A stretch of DNA of 64,000 nucleotides from Treponema brennaborense (GTDB lineage Bacteria; Spirochaetota; Spirochaetia; Treponematales; Treponemataceae), in NCBI GenBank assembly GCA_023666275.1, contig JAMPCJ010000010.1, positions 1 through 64,000 of the forward strand. The letters are read 5' to 3'. Made by a program: the position numbers and the translations under genes. The notes beneath the pieces are model-generated. The model saw only the letters and a list, made by a program, of their open reading frames with translations, was not told the origin of the DNA and did not search any database. Below, in pieces: positions 19,619 to 28,171 of this stretch. Positions within the stretch are counted from its first letter, which is position 1; each line of letters opens with the position of its first letter.

Positions 19619-21403
19619 TCAGCTGATAACCGCACGAATTCTGCGCACGCCGGCGGAAGATGACTGTTCCTTGAGTATTTTGAAATGACCAATTTGACCG
19701 GTATGTTCCACATGCGGACCGCCGCAAACTTCTTTCGAAAAATCACCGATTGTATATACTTTTACTTTTTGTTCGTATTTTTCGCCGAACAGCGCACGCG
19801 CACCGGATTTTTTCGCATCTTCCAGATTCATAATTTCCATAGTAACCGGCAAATCGCGCGCAATTTGTTCGTTTACCAGATCTTCTGCCCGTTTGATTTC
19901 ATCCGCAGTCATAGGCTGCGGATGCGTAAAATCAAAGCGCATGCGCTCCGAGGTAATATTGGAGCCTTTCTGCTCGACATGCGTTCCCAGAATCAGAACG
20001 AGCGCCTGCTGGAGCAAATGCGTCGCGGTATGATATTTCGTTACCGTTTCGGAATGATCCGCCAAGCCGCCTTTGAATGTGCCGGCACCCTGCGCACGCG
20101 ATAATTCCTGATGTTTTTTTTCGGCTTCCGCAAAACCCGCTCTGTCAACCGTCAGCGCATGTTCCGCCGCAAGCTCTTCCGTCAATTCCAGCGGAAAACC
20201 GAACGTATCATACAAGCGGAATGCCACGCGCCCCGGTATTTCTTTTTTGGGATTTTTCAAAAGATTCGGAAGAAGTTTTTCAAACTCGGCTTCGCCTTTG
20301 CGCAAGGTTTCTCCGAATTTATTTTCTTCGGCGGCAAGCTCGGAACGAATTTTATCCGCGTTTTCCGCAAGTTCCGGATAGGCGCCTTTGAAATTTGTTA
20401 TAACCGTTTCGGCAAGCTCGGAAAGAAACGCATGTTCGATGCCGAGTTTTCTGCCGTGCCGAATAGCGCGGCGTATAAGGCGGCGCAGCACATAGCCCGC
20501 ACCGATGTTCGACGGAGAAACGCCTTTGGGATCGCCGAGAATAAACACCGAGGAACGGACATGATCCGCAATGATGCGCATGCTCCGGTCTTTTTCCAGA
20601 TCGGCACCGTACACGCAGCCGGAAAGTTTTTCGATCGCGGCAATAATCGGCTGAAATATCTCCGTAAGATATACGCTTGTTTTTCCCTGCAGAACCGTTA
20701 CCGTGCGTTCCAGCCCCATGCCGGTATCGACATTCCGGCGCGGCAGCTTCTTCAAGGTTTCCGCATCGACGCGGTTGTATTCCATGAATACGTTGTTCCA
20801 AATTTCAAGCCAGTTTTTGCTGTCCGTCTGCTTATTCGAACCGGCAGGCGGAAAACCTTCGCCGACCCAATAAAAAATTTCGGTATCGGGACCGCAGGGA
20901 CCCGTCGGACCGGCAGCCCACCAGTTATCCTGCGCGCCGAGATACGCGATTTTATCTTCCGGCATGCCGTTTTCTTTCCAATAGGAAGCGGATTCGTCAT
21001 CGCGCGGCGCGTTTTCGTCGCCGGCAAATACCGTTACGGACAAACGGCGCGGATCAAGCCCCAGCCATTCGGGAGATGTCAAAAATTCATAACTGAACGC
21101 GATTGATTCTTTTTTGAAATAATCGCCGAGCGACCAGTTTCCGAGCATCTCAAAACAGGTAAGATGACTGGGATCGCCTACTTCATCGATGTCGCCGGTG
21201 CGGATGCATTTCTGATAATCCGTGAGACGCGTTCCGGCAGGATGCGGCTCGCCGAGCAAAAACGGAACGAGCGGATGCATTCCCGCCGTCGTAAAAAGAA
21301 CCGACGGATCATTATCCGGAATCAGCGATTTTCCGGAAATTTCGGCATGATTTTTGCTTTTAAAGAACTCAATATACTTAGAACGAAGTTCGTTTGCAGT
21401 CAT
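19619..21403 (-). CDS. alaS: Alanyl-tRNA synthetase, short form without C-Ala domain
   Basis: 594 residues against about 875 in most bacteria. The class II aminoacylation core is complete (TTAGMHPLVPF, LTCFEMLGNWSLGDYF), followed by the tRNA-recognition helices and the editing domain with its zinc ligands HTATH and CGGPHVEH. The protein ends directly after the editing domain (SSSAGVRRIRAVIS), so the C-Ala/DHHA1 domain is absent. T. pallidum AlaS is equally short, so this is a lineage trait and not damage. It has its own promoter 10 bases ahead of the ATG. Confidence 0.95.
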   Translation of the reverse strand: MTANELRSKYIEFFKSKNHAEISGKSLIPDNDPSVLFTTAGMHPLVPFLLGEPHPAGTRLTDYQKCIRTGDIDEVGDPSHLTCFEMLGNWSLGDYFKKESIAFSYEFLTSPEWLGLDPRRLSVTVFAGDENAPRDDESASYWKENGMPEDKIAYLGAQDNWWAAGPTGPCGPDTEIFYWVGEGFPPAGSNKQTDSKNWLEIWNNVFMEYNRVDAETLKKLPRRNVDTGMGLERTVTVLQGKTSVYLTEIFQPIIAAIEKLSGCVYGADLEKDRSMRIIADHVRSSVFILGDPKGVSPSNIGAGYVLRRLIRRAIRHGRKLGIEHAFLSELAETVITNFKGAYPELAENADKIRSELAAEENKFGETLRKGEAEFEKLLPNLLKNPKKEIPGRVAFRLYDTFGFPLELTEELAAEHALTVDRAGFAEAEKKHQELSRAQGAGTFKGGLADHSETVTKYHTATHLLQQALVLILGTHVEQKGSNITSERMRFDFTHPQPMTADEIKRAEDLVNEQIARDLPVTMEIMNLEDAKKSGARALFGEKYEQKVKVYTIGDFSKEVCGGPHVEHTGQIGHFKILKEQSSSAGVRRIRAVIS

Positions 21404-21412
21404 AACGGACTA

Positions 21413-21441
21413 ATTATACGTGCTATCAAGAAAAGTTACAA
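21413..21441 (-). promoter_or_regulatory. Promoter of alaS, near-leaderless
   Basis: TTGTAA (21441-21436), a 17-base spacer and a perfect TATAAT (21418-21413), then nine bases to the ATG. No Shine-Dalgarno sequence fits in the predicted leader of about 2-3 bases. Confidence 0.65.
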
Positions 21442-21503
21442 GATCACGGCTTTGCGTATCGGCAATAAAAATGCACGCAAAAATATATTCCGAAAAGCAG
21501 CCG

Positions 21504-22001
21504 TCAATCATGCCGAATTACCGTAACGTTATTCTGCGTGCGCTGGGGGGGGAATAATCTGTCTATCTTTTTAATAAAAAAATCGATATTGCTGCTGATG
21601 AACAATATGCAGTACACAAATACCGCGACAGCAAACACCAGATAAAAACCGATAATGATAAAACTGCCGGATAAATCTCTGCTGAATACGGAAAAAATAA
21701 ACAGGCACAGTATCATAAGCGCACCGCAGGCATACCAGTTTTTCAAAGACACAACCGGAACAGTTTTGTGCGCCGCGGCGTATTCCGCGGATTGTATTTT
21801 TTCCATTATCGGCGCGGCGCTGTCTGCCGCAGACACAAACGGCGCGGCGGCGGCTTTTTCGGCGATCGTCATCATGCGGACCTGCGTTCGGCATGTTCTG
21901 CAAAAAAGCAAATGCAGCGTAACGCGCAGCGGCAGATGTTCGTTTTTATCAAGCGCGCAGAACATATCCAAAACAGCGGTGCATCGTTTGTTGTTTTCCA
22001 T
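21504..22001 (-). CDS. Membrane anti-sigma factor (zinc-finger type)
   Basis: 165 residues. The N-terminus carries the His/Cys pattern of anti-sigma zinc fingers (HLLFCRTCRTQ, about 30-40), which binds the ECF sigma. Two transmembrane helices (about 88-106 and 111-135) and a C-terminal tail of about 30 residues follow. It is encoded 92 bases downstream of the ECF sigma gene, the same pairing as T. pallidum TP0092/TP0093. A C8 run in the coding strand lies in the last 16 codons, so slippage would replace the tail. Confidence 0.75.
   Translation of the reverse strand: MENNKRCTAVLDMFCALDKNEHLPLRVTLHLLFCRTCRTQVRMMTIAEKAAAAPFVSAADSAAPIMEKIQSAEYAAAHKTVPVVSLKNWYACGALMILCLFIFSVFSRDLSGSFIIIGFYLVFAVAVFVYCILFISSNIDFFIKKIDRLFPPQRTQNNVTVIRHD
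21545..21552. repeat. G8 homopolymer inside the anti-sigma gene
   Basis: Eight G on the plus strand encode Phe-Pro-Pro-Gln on the minus strand. One base more or less gives an early stop (TAA) within about nine codons, changing or removing the last dozen residues. Confidence 0.8.
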
Positions 22002-22093
22002 TTTTTATTCCTTATCAAAAGTACAAATCGTACAAATATTTTTCGTTTTCATTCGGCAGCGCAAAAGCAGCCGATTTTTGCCGAATGCCGTCA

Positions 22094-22693
22094 TCAGTGC
22101 ACGATATCGGCAAGTTTTTCCCGCAGTATTTTTTTTGCACGGAAAATATGGGATTTTATCGTGTTCACCGGCAAAGCTATAACCTCGCTGATTTCTTTGT
22201 ACGGCATGTCGTAAAAAAAATACATGTCAAGGCAAAGAACATATTTTTCGGGCAGACCGCTGATTGCTTCGCGCACCGATTCCGCCGCTGCTTTGCGCAG
22301 ATGCCGCGCTTCGGGACCGAGGTCTGTATCGAATACGGGCATTTCGTCGCACAAAGACACATATTCTTTGCGCCTGTTGACAGCGTTCACGGCTGTATTG
22401 TATGCAATCCGCAGCAGCCAGGTCGAAAAAAGCGATTCTCCGCGGAATGTGGACAGCTTCATAAATGCTTTTAAAAACACATCCTGCACAAAATCATCCG
22501 CATCGGAGGCATTTTTGAAAAAACTCCAGCCGAGCGCGAAAACTCTTTTGCGGTACAGTTTGATGAGTTCTGCGAATTTCTGCGTGTCTCCGGCTTTTAC
22601 TTCACGCACCAGCGCCGCGTCCCGTTTGGCGGCCGCAGCATGGTTGGAATTGCAGGCAGTTTCACTAAGTTTATCCGTCCGAAAAACAGCCAC
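22094..22693 (-). CDS. ECF (RpoE-type) sigma factor
   Basis: 199 residues, starting at a GTG. Region 2 shows RRKRVFALGWSFFKNASDADDFVQDVFLKAF and region 4 the YKEISEVIALPVNTIKSHIFRAKKIL helix-turn-helix, with no region 3, as in ECF sigmas. It is encoded upstream of its presumed membrane anti-sigma factor and 18 bases after a small membrane-protein gene. This matches the T. pallidum sigma-24 (TP0092) arrangement. It is probably released in response to envelope signals. Confidence 0.9.
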   Translation of the reverse strand: MAVFRTDKLSETACNSNHAAAAKRDAALVREVKAGDTQKFAELIKLYRKRVFALGWSFFKNASDADDFVQDVFLKAFMKLSTFRGESLFSTWLLRIAYNTAVNAVNRRKEYVSLCDEMPVFDTDLGPEARHLRKAAAESVREAISGLPEKYVLCLDMYFFYDMPYKEISEVIALPVNTIKSHIFRAKKILREKLADIVH

Positions 22694-22711
22694 TTGCGAA
22701 AAACCACAGTT

Positions 22712-23041
22712 TTATCCGTTCGGATATAATTTATAAAATACGATAAGACTTATGCCGAGCGCAAACGGAATAAGTCCGCCGAGCAAAGCATAAGACAAAC
22801 CATTCAGCAGCAAAAATAATATACTCAGCACAAAACCGACTCCGGCAAGCAGCAGTCCCGCCAGCAATGAAATGAGTTTTAAATTATAGTGCACAGGTTT
22901 GAAATTGCCTGTTTTTATCGACAAACAGATTTGATAATGCTGCCACAGCAGATAGAAAAAAATAATAATGCCGCCGAAGAAAATTCCCACAATCGGGATA
23001 ATGGATATTATCACCTGCGCTGCCGGAGAAATCGTTTCCAT
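22712..23041 (-). CDS. Small integral membrane protein
   Basis: 109 residues with three hydrophobic segments (about 10-32, 53-78 and 82-104) and a short basic loop between the first and second. No named family is recognised. It lies upstream of the ECF sigma on the same strand with an 18-base gap, so it may share a transcript and take part in the same envelope response. Confidence 0.65.
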   Translation of the reverse strand: METISPAAQVIISIIPIVGIFFGGIIIFFYLLWQHYQICLSIKTGNFKPVHYNLKLISLLAGLLLAGVGFVLSILFLLLNGLSYALLGGLIPFALGISLIVFYKLYPNG

Positions 23042-23150
23042 ACCGCTTTACTGCCTCCATAACTATATAAATTACCGACACTATTTATGACACATCGCAG
23101 TCTCCGATAGTTGCAGAAAATAACGCAGATTTTTATGACGGAAGTTTTTA

Positions 23151-23657
23151 TTATTCGATAATCATATACTCGGTAAAATATATTGTTTGTATTTTGCCGA
23201 GCACCAGTTCCGCATTGATTAAATCGAGCAAGGCTTCTTTTACGGACTGTTCGCCGGCAGCAAGCAAATCCGCCTGCGTTTGCCGCATAATGTACGAAAC
23301 GCAAAGCATCCGCAGCTGCTGAGTTTTTCGGCATAATTCTTCGTAAAAAGCCGTATCGTTTTCGGCATACGGAAAAACCGGAGAAAGCACCACGGAAACA
23401 GGCGTTTCGTCGGCGGCGGCAATGCGCAGCTGCCCGATTCCGTCAAACAGCTCCAGCTGCGCATCCGCATTGTTTTTGTTTAATTCGGCAAGCGTAATCG
23501 AATCCGAAAAATCGGCATGACGGCGCACGGCGCGCAATCCCGAACCGGGCTGCGCACGTCCCGAAACAAATGCCGCCGCGCTGACAAGTATGATTGCCGC
23601 GGCAAAGACGGCAAGCAGCAGCGCGCATATTTTCCGAACCGTATTCAGCGTATTCAC
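23151..23657 (-). CDS. FliL-like membrane protein
   Basis: 168 residues from a GTG at 23657, chosen for AAAAGGAG just upstream; the longer frame is open but has no start signal. One N-terminal transmembrane helix (about 5-28) is followed by a periplasmic domain ending GKIQTIYFTEYMIIE, which resembles the C-terminal YFTEF-type strand of FliL, the stator-associated flagellar protein. No other flagellar genes are nearby, so it may be a second FliL paralogue or another stomatin-like-fold protein. A 30-bp direct repeat containing TATAAT lies upstream. Confidence 0.6.
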   Translation of the reverse strand: MNTLNTVRKICALLLAVFAAAIILVSAAAFVSGRAQPGSGLRAVRRHADFSDSITLAELNKNNADAQLELFDGIGQLRIAAADETPVSVVLSPVFPYAENDTAFYEELCRKTQQLRMLCVSYIMRQTQADLLAAGEQSVKEALLDLINAELVLGKIQTIYFTEYMIIE

Positions 23658-23786
23658 CGTGTCTCCTTTTTCTGCGGCGCGGATACACACCGCCTTTCGA
23701 TTTTTCCGCGCTTTTGCAGAGATGCCGTATGGCGCACAAACTTCGGCACGCCGCAAAACGCAAACAGTGCGTTCCGTTCTTTCTAT

Positions 23787-23816
23787 TATACAGCATATAC
23801 GGATATGAATGATAGT
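23787..23816. repeat. 30-bp direct repeat, copy 1
   Basis: It begins TATACAGCATATACGG and is identical over 30 bases to 24885-24914. It lies between the FliL-like gene and the DUF3791/DUF3990 module. On the minus strand its end forms a TATAAT box pointing at the FliL-like gene. Confidence 0.9.
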
Positions 23817-23867
23817 GTGCAGCCCGTTTGCTTCCGCAGCCGCTTCGGTGTTCCGCCGCGAACGGCA

Positions 23868-24071
23868 TCAGATAACGGCATTTGAAATGCGGCTGTCAAT
23901 ATCCTGCACAATCAGATTTTCTCCGAGCGTATGGAGCGATTCGAAAAAACATAATATGTACTCGTATATATCGTATGTGTCGAAAAGTTCCGCAACTTCC
24001 GCGCCCGTAAGATTTTTCGCATAACGGTATCTTTCCATGCAGTAAATCAAAAAAATTCCTTCTTTGCTCAT
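23868..24071 (-). CDS. DUF3791 family protein
   Basis: 67 residues, helical, with the features of DUF3791 (an N-terminal FLIYCMERY segment, LTGAEVAELFDTYDIYEYI, and ESLHTLGENLIVQDID near the end). It is the last gene of a three-gene module; its ATG follows the previous stop with no gap. DUF3791 genes are typically found next to DUF3990 genes, as here. An antitoxin-like or accessory role is inferred. Confidence 0.8.
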   Translation of the reverse strand: MSKEGIFLIYCMERYRYAKNLTGAEVAELFDTYDIYEYILCFFESLHTLGENLIVQDIDSRISNAVI

Positions 24072-24311
24072 TCAGGCTTCCTCCGGATAGTCATAAGTAC
24101 CGGTTATAAGCTCGTCCTGATACAGAGAATACAATGTAAGCGGACTGTAATGCCACAATTTTGTCTTTTCTTCGGAAAGTTCGGCGTAGAGTTTTGACTT
24201 ATAAAAATACGACACAGCCTGTACCTCGCTTATGTTGCTGTTCTTCACAATAAGTTCTATGATTTGCGGTATGATTACGGCAAGCAGCGCGCTGAATTGA
24301 TTTTCGTTCAT
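24072..24311 (-). CDS. Small helical protein of the DUF3990 module
   Basis: 79 residues. The first half is a long amphipathic helix pair ([19 protein letters not shown]), followed by [21 protein letters not shown] and a polar end. The pattern is like the DUF3791-related small proteins encoded with DUF3990. The ATG overlaps the DUF3990 stop (ATGA) and its own stop abuts the next start, so the three are translationally coupled. A possible antitoxin; not proven. Confidence 0.7.
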   Translation of the reverse strand: MNENQFSALLAVIIPQIIELIVKNSNISEVQAVSYFYKSKLYAELSEEKTKLWHYSPLTLYSLYQDELITGTYDYPEEA

Positions 24312-24790
24312 ACGACAAATCCCCGTTGAAAGTGAAGGTATTTCAAAGACTTTTCCGTTGCAAACACAAGCTGATTGTACAGTTTTTTGATTTTCAGAGT
24401 TTCCAATGTCTGTTCTTTGGTGAGAATGCCCGCCGCATAAAGCGTTACGGTCTGATATACATTGTCATTCGCCACCGCTCCGTAAATCATATCATACTGC
24501 CTGCCGCCGCAAATGCCTTGTCTGCACGCGGACACAAAGTCCAGCCATTTTTCGTCAGGCAAATCAAAGCGCAGAAGCGCACATTCCGAAAAGGCACTGT
24601 TTTCATCAATTTCATAAACATTCACTGTCGGAGTTCCCGTTTTACGGTCGGCTGTCACTTTTTTCGCAAAACTTTTTGCCTGTTCATCGTTGGTTGTCGT
24701 ATAAAACCCGAAGCCGAAATCCAAAAAACGATTTTGCTTTACCAGGCTCGGATGTTCGACAAGCGTATTGCTGCCATGATACAGTATCAT
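24308..24790 (-). CDS. DUF3990 protein, ADP-ribosyltransferase-like fold
   Basis: 160 residues from the ATG at 24790 (AAGGAG eight bases upstream). The signature of DUF3990 is clear: ILYHGSN at the start, [29 protein letters not shown]-like [12 protein letters not shown], and [18 protein letters not shown] recall the family as belonging to the ADP-ribosyltransferase superfamily, in which HGS and the GFYTT segment form the NAD pocket. It leads a compact operon with two small helical proteins and is probably the effector or toxin of the set. The operon is bounded by 30-bp direct repeats. Confidence 0.82.
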   Translation of the reverse strand: MILYHGSNTLVEHPSLVKQNRFLDFGFGFYTTTNDEQAKSFAKKVTADRKTGTPTVNVYEIDENSAFSECALLRFDLPDEKWLDFVSACRQGICGGRQYDMIYGAVANDNVYQTVTLYAAGILTKEQTLETLKIKKLYNQLVFATEKSLKYLHFQRGFVV

Positions 24791-24884
24791 ATTCAACACT
24801 CCTTCGATCGCTTATTGCGCGATTTTTCGGCTTTTATTATGGAGTTTCTTTATTTTGCGCCGCCTGTATATCTTCTGAATTAAC

Positions 24885-24914
24885 TATACAGCATATACGG
24901 ATATGAATGATAGT
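24885..24914. repeat. 30-bp direct repeat, copy 2
   Basis: Identical to 23787-23816, 1098 bases away. It lies just upstream of the DUF3990 gene; on the minus strand its edge gives a TATAGT box that could drive the module. Confidence 0.9.
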
Positions 24915-24924
24915 CCCCGCCCGC

Positions 24925-24954
24925 AAAAAAAACAGCCGCCCCGAAAGGGGCGGC
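24925..24954 (-). terminator. Intrinsic terminator of the pectinesterase gene
   Basis: GCCGCCCC and GGGGCGGC form a perfect 8-bp stem with a 4-base loop; on the minus strand a TGTTTTTTTT tail follows directly. Confidence 0.9.
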
Positions 24955-25017
24955 CGACGCACGCCGCAAACGAATCAGTGCGGCGTGATGTCAAAACACA
25001 CGTTTTGCGGAATGTCT

Positions 25018-27318
25018 TTATTCCGTGATGTCAACGCGCACATAGTAAATCGAAAGAGCGTATCCTGAGGCAGCACGTTCTAAAGTGTACGTTCCCGCTG
25101 TAAGCGTCCAAACATAGGCTGCGTCCGCAGTCGGCGCTTCTGCCGGATTTTCCGATGAAGCCGTCGCTGTTCCGTCGGAACTTTTAATTGTTACATTGTC
25201 AGTTGTTGTTGCTTTTTCAGCCGTGTAATATCCAGCAAGAACCATTGCTTTCGCATTTTTAGTTACAGTAAAAGTTATTTTTCCGCTGCTGTCCATCTTG
25301 ATTCCGGTGGAAATATTCTTTTTCGTACCGTCAATCAGCGTAACTTCTTTATTGCCGCCCAGTGTAACACCGCTACCGCCAATCGTAAAGGCGCTGTTGT
25401 TCGCTCCTGCATGATCGCCGAAACTGGTTCCACCTCCGCCTGCTGATGAAGAAGTATCTTTTGAATTATACCATTCCGCGGATGTCCAAGTCGCTGCTTC
25501 CGGCGTACAGGCAATTGTTCCTGTTTTGCCGCTTCCGTCGCGCGCCGTCGCGGTAAACGTTACAGTTCCGGCAGCCTTGAACGTAACTTTGCCCGTCATT
25601 TCGTTGACTTCGCCGACCGACAAATCAGAGGACGTCCATTTCACGTCCTTGTTTGAAGCATTGTCAGGCGTTACCGCAGCTTTCAGCTGAACAGGCGCAC
25701 CGACGGTGTACTTATTGGTGTCGGCAGTTACGGTTATAGCGGTAACGGGAACATTTACAAGCGTATTATCATATTCAACAACAATCTTCTTGATATATGA
25801 CGTATCAGCGGCGGTGATAGTTATCTCTGCCGCGCCGCTGTAGTTTATGTACGCTTTTTCCAGTATTTTGTCTGTGCTGTCGCTGTTGAAGTCGTAGACA
25901 GCCTCGCCCTGTTCACCCGCTTTGATTGTGCCGTAGCCGGAATAACAGCCGGAAACATAAATTATGCAGTTCCCGTCTGCATTAAATTTGATTGTATTTC
26001 CGTTCGAGCCGGTTGCAGAACCGGAGTCATGCGATTTAAATCCGTTGATTGTAAGTCCTGTCGCGGAAAGTCCGTCTGCCTGCGCAAAATCGTAGACAGT
26101 TATTTGGGGCTCGCTTTCGCCGGCAAGCAAATCAGAAGAAGCATCCGCGTCAACGTCCCACTTGTTAGCGGTAATTACAGCATCGATGTCCCAGTATGTT
26201 TCCGCATCTTTCGAGAATTTTCCGCTCGCAGTATTATACACCCTGTTCAAAATTGCTTTGCGTCCGCTGTATTCTTTGTTTTTCACATCCTCGGACAGTC
26301 TTGCGCCGTATTTCGACGAAGCATTGAATTTTGTATCCGTTTTGAAGCCGACATACTGCTGATCGGCAGTGCCGTTTGCCGCGCTTGCCCAAATATCCGC
26401 ATTCAGCGCCACACCGCAATACTCGGAATTCACAACGGCAACTTGGTTGTAATAACTCGTCAATGCGGAAGTCGCCCAAGGATTGCGTCCGAGATACACG
26501 TTGCTCAAAGTGCTTTCGGCTTCAAGATTCGAATTGTAAATGACAAGACCTTTTCCGACCTTTGTGGTAAGAGCCGCACGCGGAGCCGTAAAATACGCTT
26601 TGTTGGTTCTGCCGCCGACCGCGCGGAGCACGCATTTTTCGTAAAGCGCAGCGGTTCCCGCCGTATCCATCCACAAAAAGTCAACATCGCCCTCGATATA
26701 GCATTCGTAGAACCAGGCTTTTGCCACCGTGCGGATTGTATCCTGATGACTTAAGAACGAACAGTTATAAGCGGCAATATTGCCTTTGCCGTCGCTTGCA
26801 AGCACTTCCGCCTGCGCGTTGCCTTGATTCTCGCCGTATTTGTTTTCGAGTGCAATGTTTTCCAGCATCAGGCTTCCCGTGCTCTGGTTGTCAAGATACA
26901 AAAGTTCGCGTGATTTTTGGCTGTTGGTATTCGGATTTCCTTTAATGAGAACATCAAGCCCGTATTCGGCAGTTCCGGTTCCTTTAATCGTAATATTCGC
27001 GCTGCCGCTGTGCTTCAGCTGGTTCTCGTCGCTTACCGTATACGTTCCCGCGGGAATCGTGATTACAACGTCGCCCGACGCGGCGGCTGCCGCTGCCCAG
27101 GCTTCTTCGATGCTCGTGCCGCTGTATGATGCTCCGCCGCCGCTTACCGTAATTGTGCCGGACTCGGCAGGTGCGCTCGGCAGCCGTCTGTCAGGTATAG
27201 TACCGGACGTCGGTGTCGGGTCCGGATCGTCATCTCCGCCTCCGCACGAGAAGAACAGGCTTCCGAAGATAAGCGCCGCGGCAGCCAAAAGCGCGGCAAT
27301 ACGTGTTGTTTTTTTCAC
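25018..27318 (-). CDS. Pectinesterase-family lipoprotein with Ig-like domain
   Basis: 766 residues from a GTG at 27318 with AAGGAGG five bases upstream. A lipoprotein signal ends FFSC (Cys25), followed by an acidic Asp/Pro linker. A right-handed beta-helix of the carbohydrate esterase family 8 type covers about 50-370, with HQDTI, the DVDFL catalytic region and YLGRNPW matching pectin methylesterase motifs. Next come a segment like a carbohydrate-binding module (about 385-510), a bacterial Ig-like (Big_2) domain (about 515-595, VTAITVTADTNKYTVGAPVQL) and a final beta domain (about 610-765). It should remove methyl esters from pectin at the cell surface. It is monocistronic with a strong terminator. 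Confidence 0.85.
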   Translation of the reverse strand: MKKTTRIAALLAAAALIFGSLFFSCGGGDDDPDPTPTSGTIPDRRLPSAPAESGTITVSGGGASYSGTSIEEAWAAAAAASGDVVITIPAGTYTVSDENQLKHSGSANITIKGTGTAEYGLDVLIKGNPNTNSQKSRELLYLDNQSTGSLMLENIALENKYGENQGNAQAEVLASDGKGNIAAYNCSFLSHQDTIRTVAKAWFYECYIEGDVDFLWMDTAGTAALYEKCVLRAVGGRTNKAYFTAPRAALTTKVGKGLVIYNSNLEAESTLSNVYLGRNPWATSALTSYYNQVAVVNSEYCGVALNADIWASAANGTADQQYVGFKTDTKFNASSKYGARLSEDVKNKEYSGRKAILNRVYNTASGKFSKDAETYWDIDAVITANKWDVDADASSDLLAGESEPQITVYDFAQADGLSATGLTINGFKSHDSGSATGSNGNTIKFNADGNCIIYVSGCYSGYGTIKAGEQGEAVYDFNSDSTDKILEKAYINYSGAAEITITAADTSYIKKIVVEYDNTLVNVPVTAITVTADTNKYTVGAPVQLKAAVTPDNASNKDVKWTSSDLSVGEVNEMTGKVTFKAAGTVTFTATARDGSGKTGTIACTPEAATWTSAEWYNSKDTSSSAGGGGTSFGDHAGANNSAFTIGGSGVTLGGNKEVTLIDGTKKNISTGIKMDSSGKITFTVTKNAKAMVLAGYYTAEKATTTDNVTIKSSDGTATASSENPAEAPTADAAYVWTLTAGTYTLERAASGYALSIYYVRVDITE

Positions 27319-27961
27319 AGTTTCCTCCTTAAAAAAACGGACGTTTTTTTTAAGAACCTGTGCTACAATGAAAAACAGAAAATCATGAAAAAAGATTGAA
27401 AAATGCACTGAAAAACAAGGAAAATCGTGATTTTTCGTGCGTTTCGGAAGAAAAATCGGCAGGTGCAAAAATCAAACCGCGCGCGTGCCGTTTCGTGATT
27501 TAAACGTCCGTTTTTTTCGAAAAATCCGCGGAAATTTCCGTACAGACTGCCGGCAGGAAATTTTCGGGGCGCAGACCGCGTTTTTCGGGGCTGTATGGCA
27601 GGCATTTCCGAATTTATTTGCGTAAAGTATCAAACGTATTTGCGGTAAAACGTGCCGAAATTCGCTTGAATTTTGAATTTATTTGCGTAAATACGTACGC
27701 ATTTTTACGGTAATACGTTTGAGTATTTGCGGTATATCAAATAGCTTATTTTGTCCCGCGCAGCTTTCGGCTCGACAAATGTGCACGGGTGCTTCCGGCA
27801 TTGCAAGAGCGCAAGGATACGGCAATCTGTTGTGCAGTGAATTGCTTCGTCGCGAGCCGCAGGCTCGCTTACGAGTTTCTTTCAGAAACTCGCGGCGGCT
27901 TTTCGGCAGGCGTTGCAAAAAAAATGATTTTCGTGCTAGAATTAAAATTACGGAGGAGAGA
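27319..27961. other. Non-coding region between pectinesterase and VapBC
   Basis: Within 27610-27740 there are direct repeats (GAATTTATTTGCGTAAA at 27610 and 27675; GTATTTGCGGTA at 27636 and 27723) and an inverted pair (TCAAACGTATT at 27630-27640, AATACGTTTGA at 27712-27722). Two perfect hairpins follow at 27852-27892. An ATTGCTTCGTCGCGAG fragment near 27841 resembles the GTCATTGCGAG palindromic family. No gene was found. Confidence 0.55.
27852..27892. repeat. Two adjacent perfect hairpins
   Basis: GCGAGCC-GCA-GGCTCGC (27852-27868) and CGAGTTTCT-TTC-AGAAACTCG (27872-27892). Neither has a T tail. They lie about 70 bases upstream of the vapB start and could be palindromic repeats or an operator region. 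Confidence 0.7.
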
Positions 27962-28171
27962 ATGGCTGAAGAAATGCTCAAACTTTACAAAACGCTCACC
28001 AGCGAACAACAAAAAGAAGCTTACGACTTTGTTTCTTATCTTTGCGCCAAAAACACTTCTCAAAATGTGTCCTCCGAAAATCCTGTAACTTCGCTTTTCG
28101 GCTCGATGTCCGAAAATGACGCGGCTCAGCTGCGCGGTGAAAAGTTTAAATTCCACGAAGCGGCATTTTGA
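27962..28171 (+). CDS. VapB-like antitoxin
   Basis: 69 residues from ATG 27962 (GGAGGAGAGA upstream); the longer frame is not needed. A helical N-terminus (AEEMLKLYKTLTSEQQKEAYDFVSYL) is followed by a polar linker and a C-terminal tail LFGSMSENDAAQLRGEKFKF, the sort of extended segment that wraps the PIN toxin. Its stop overlaps the toxin start. Antitoxin function is inferred from position and size. Confidence 0.75.
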   Translation: MAEEMLKLYKTLTSEQQKEAYDFVSYLCAKNTSQNVSSENPVTSLFGSMSENDAAQLRGEKFKFHEAAF

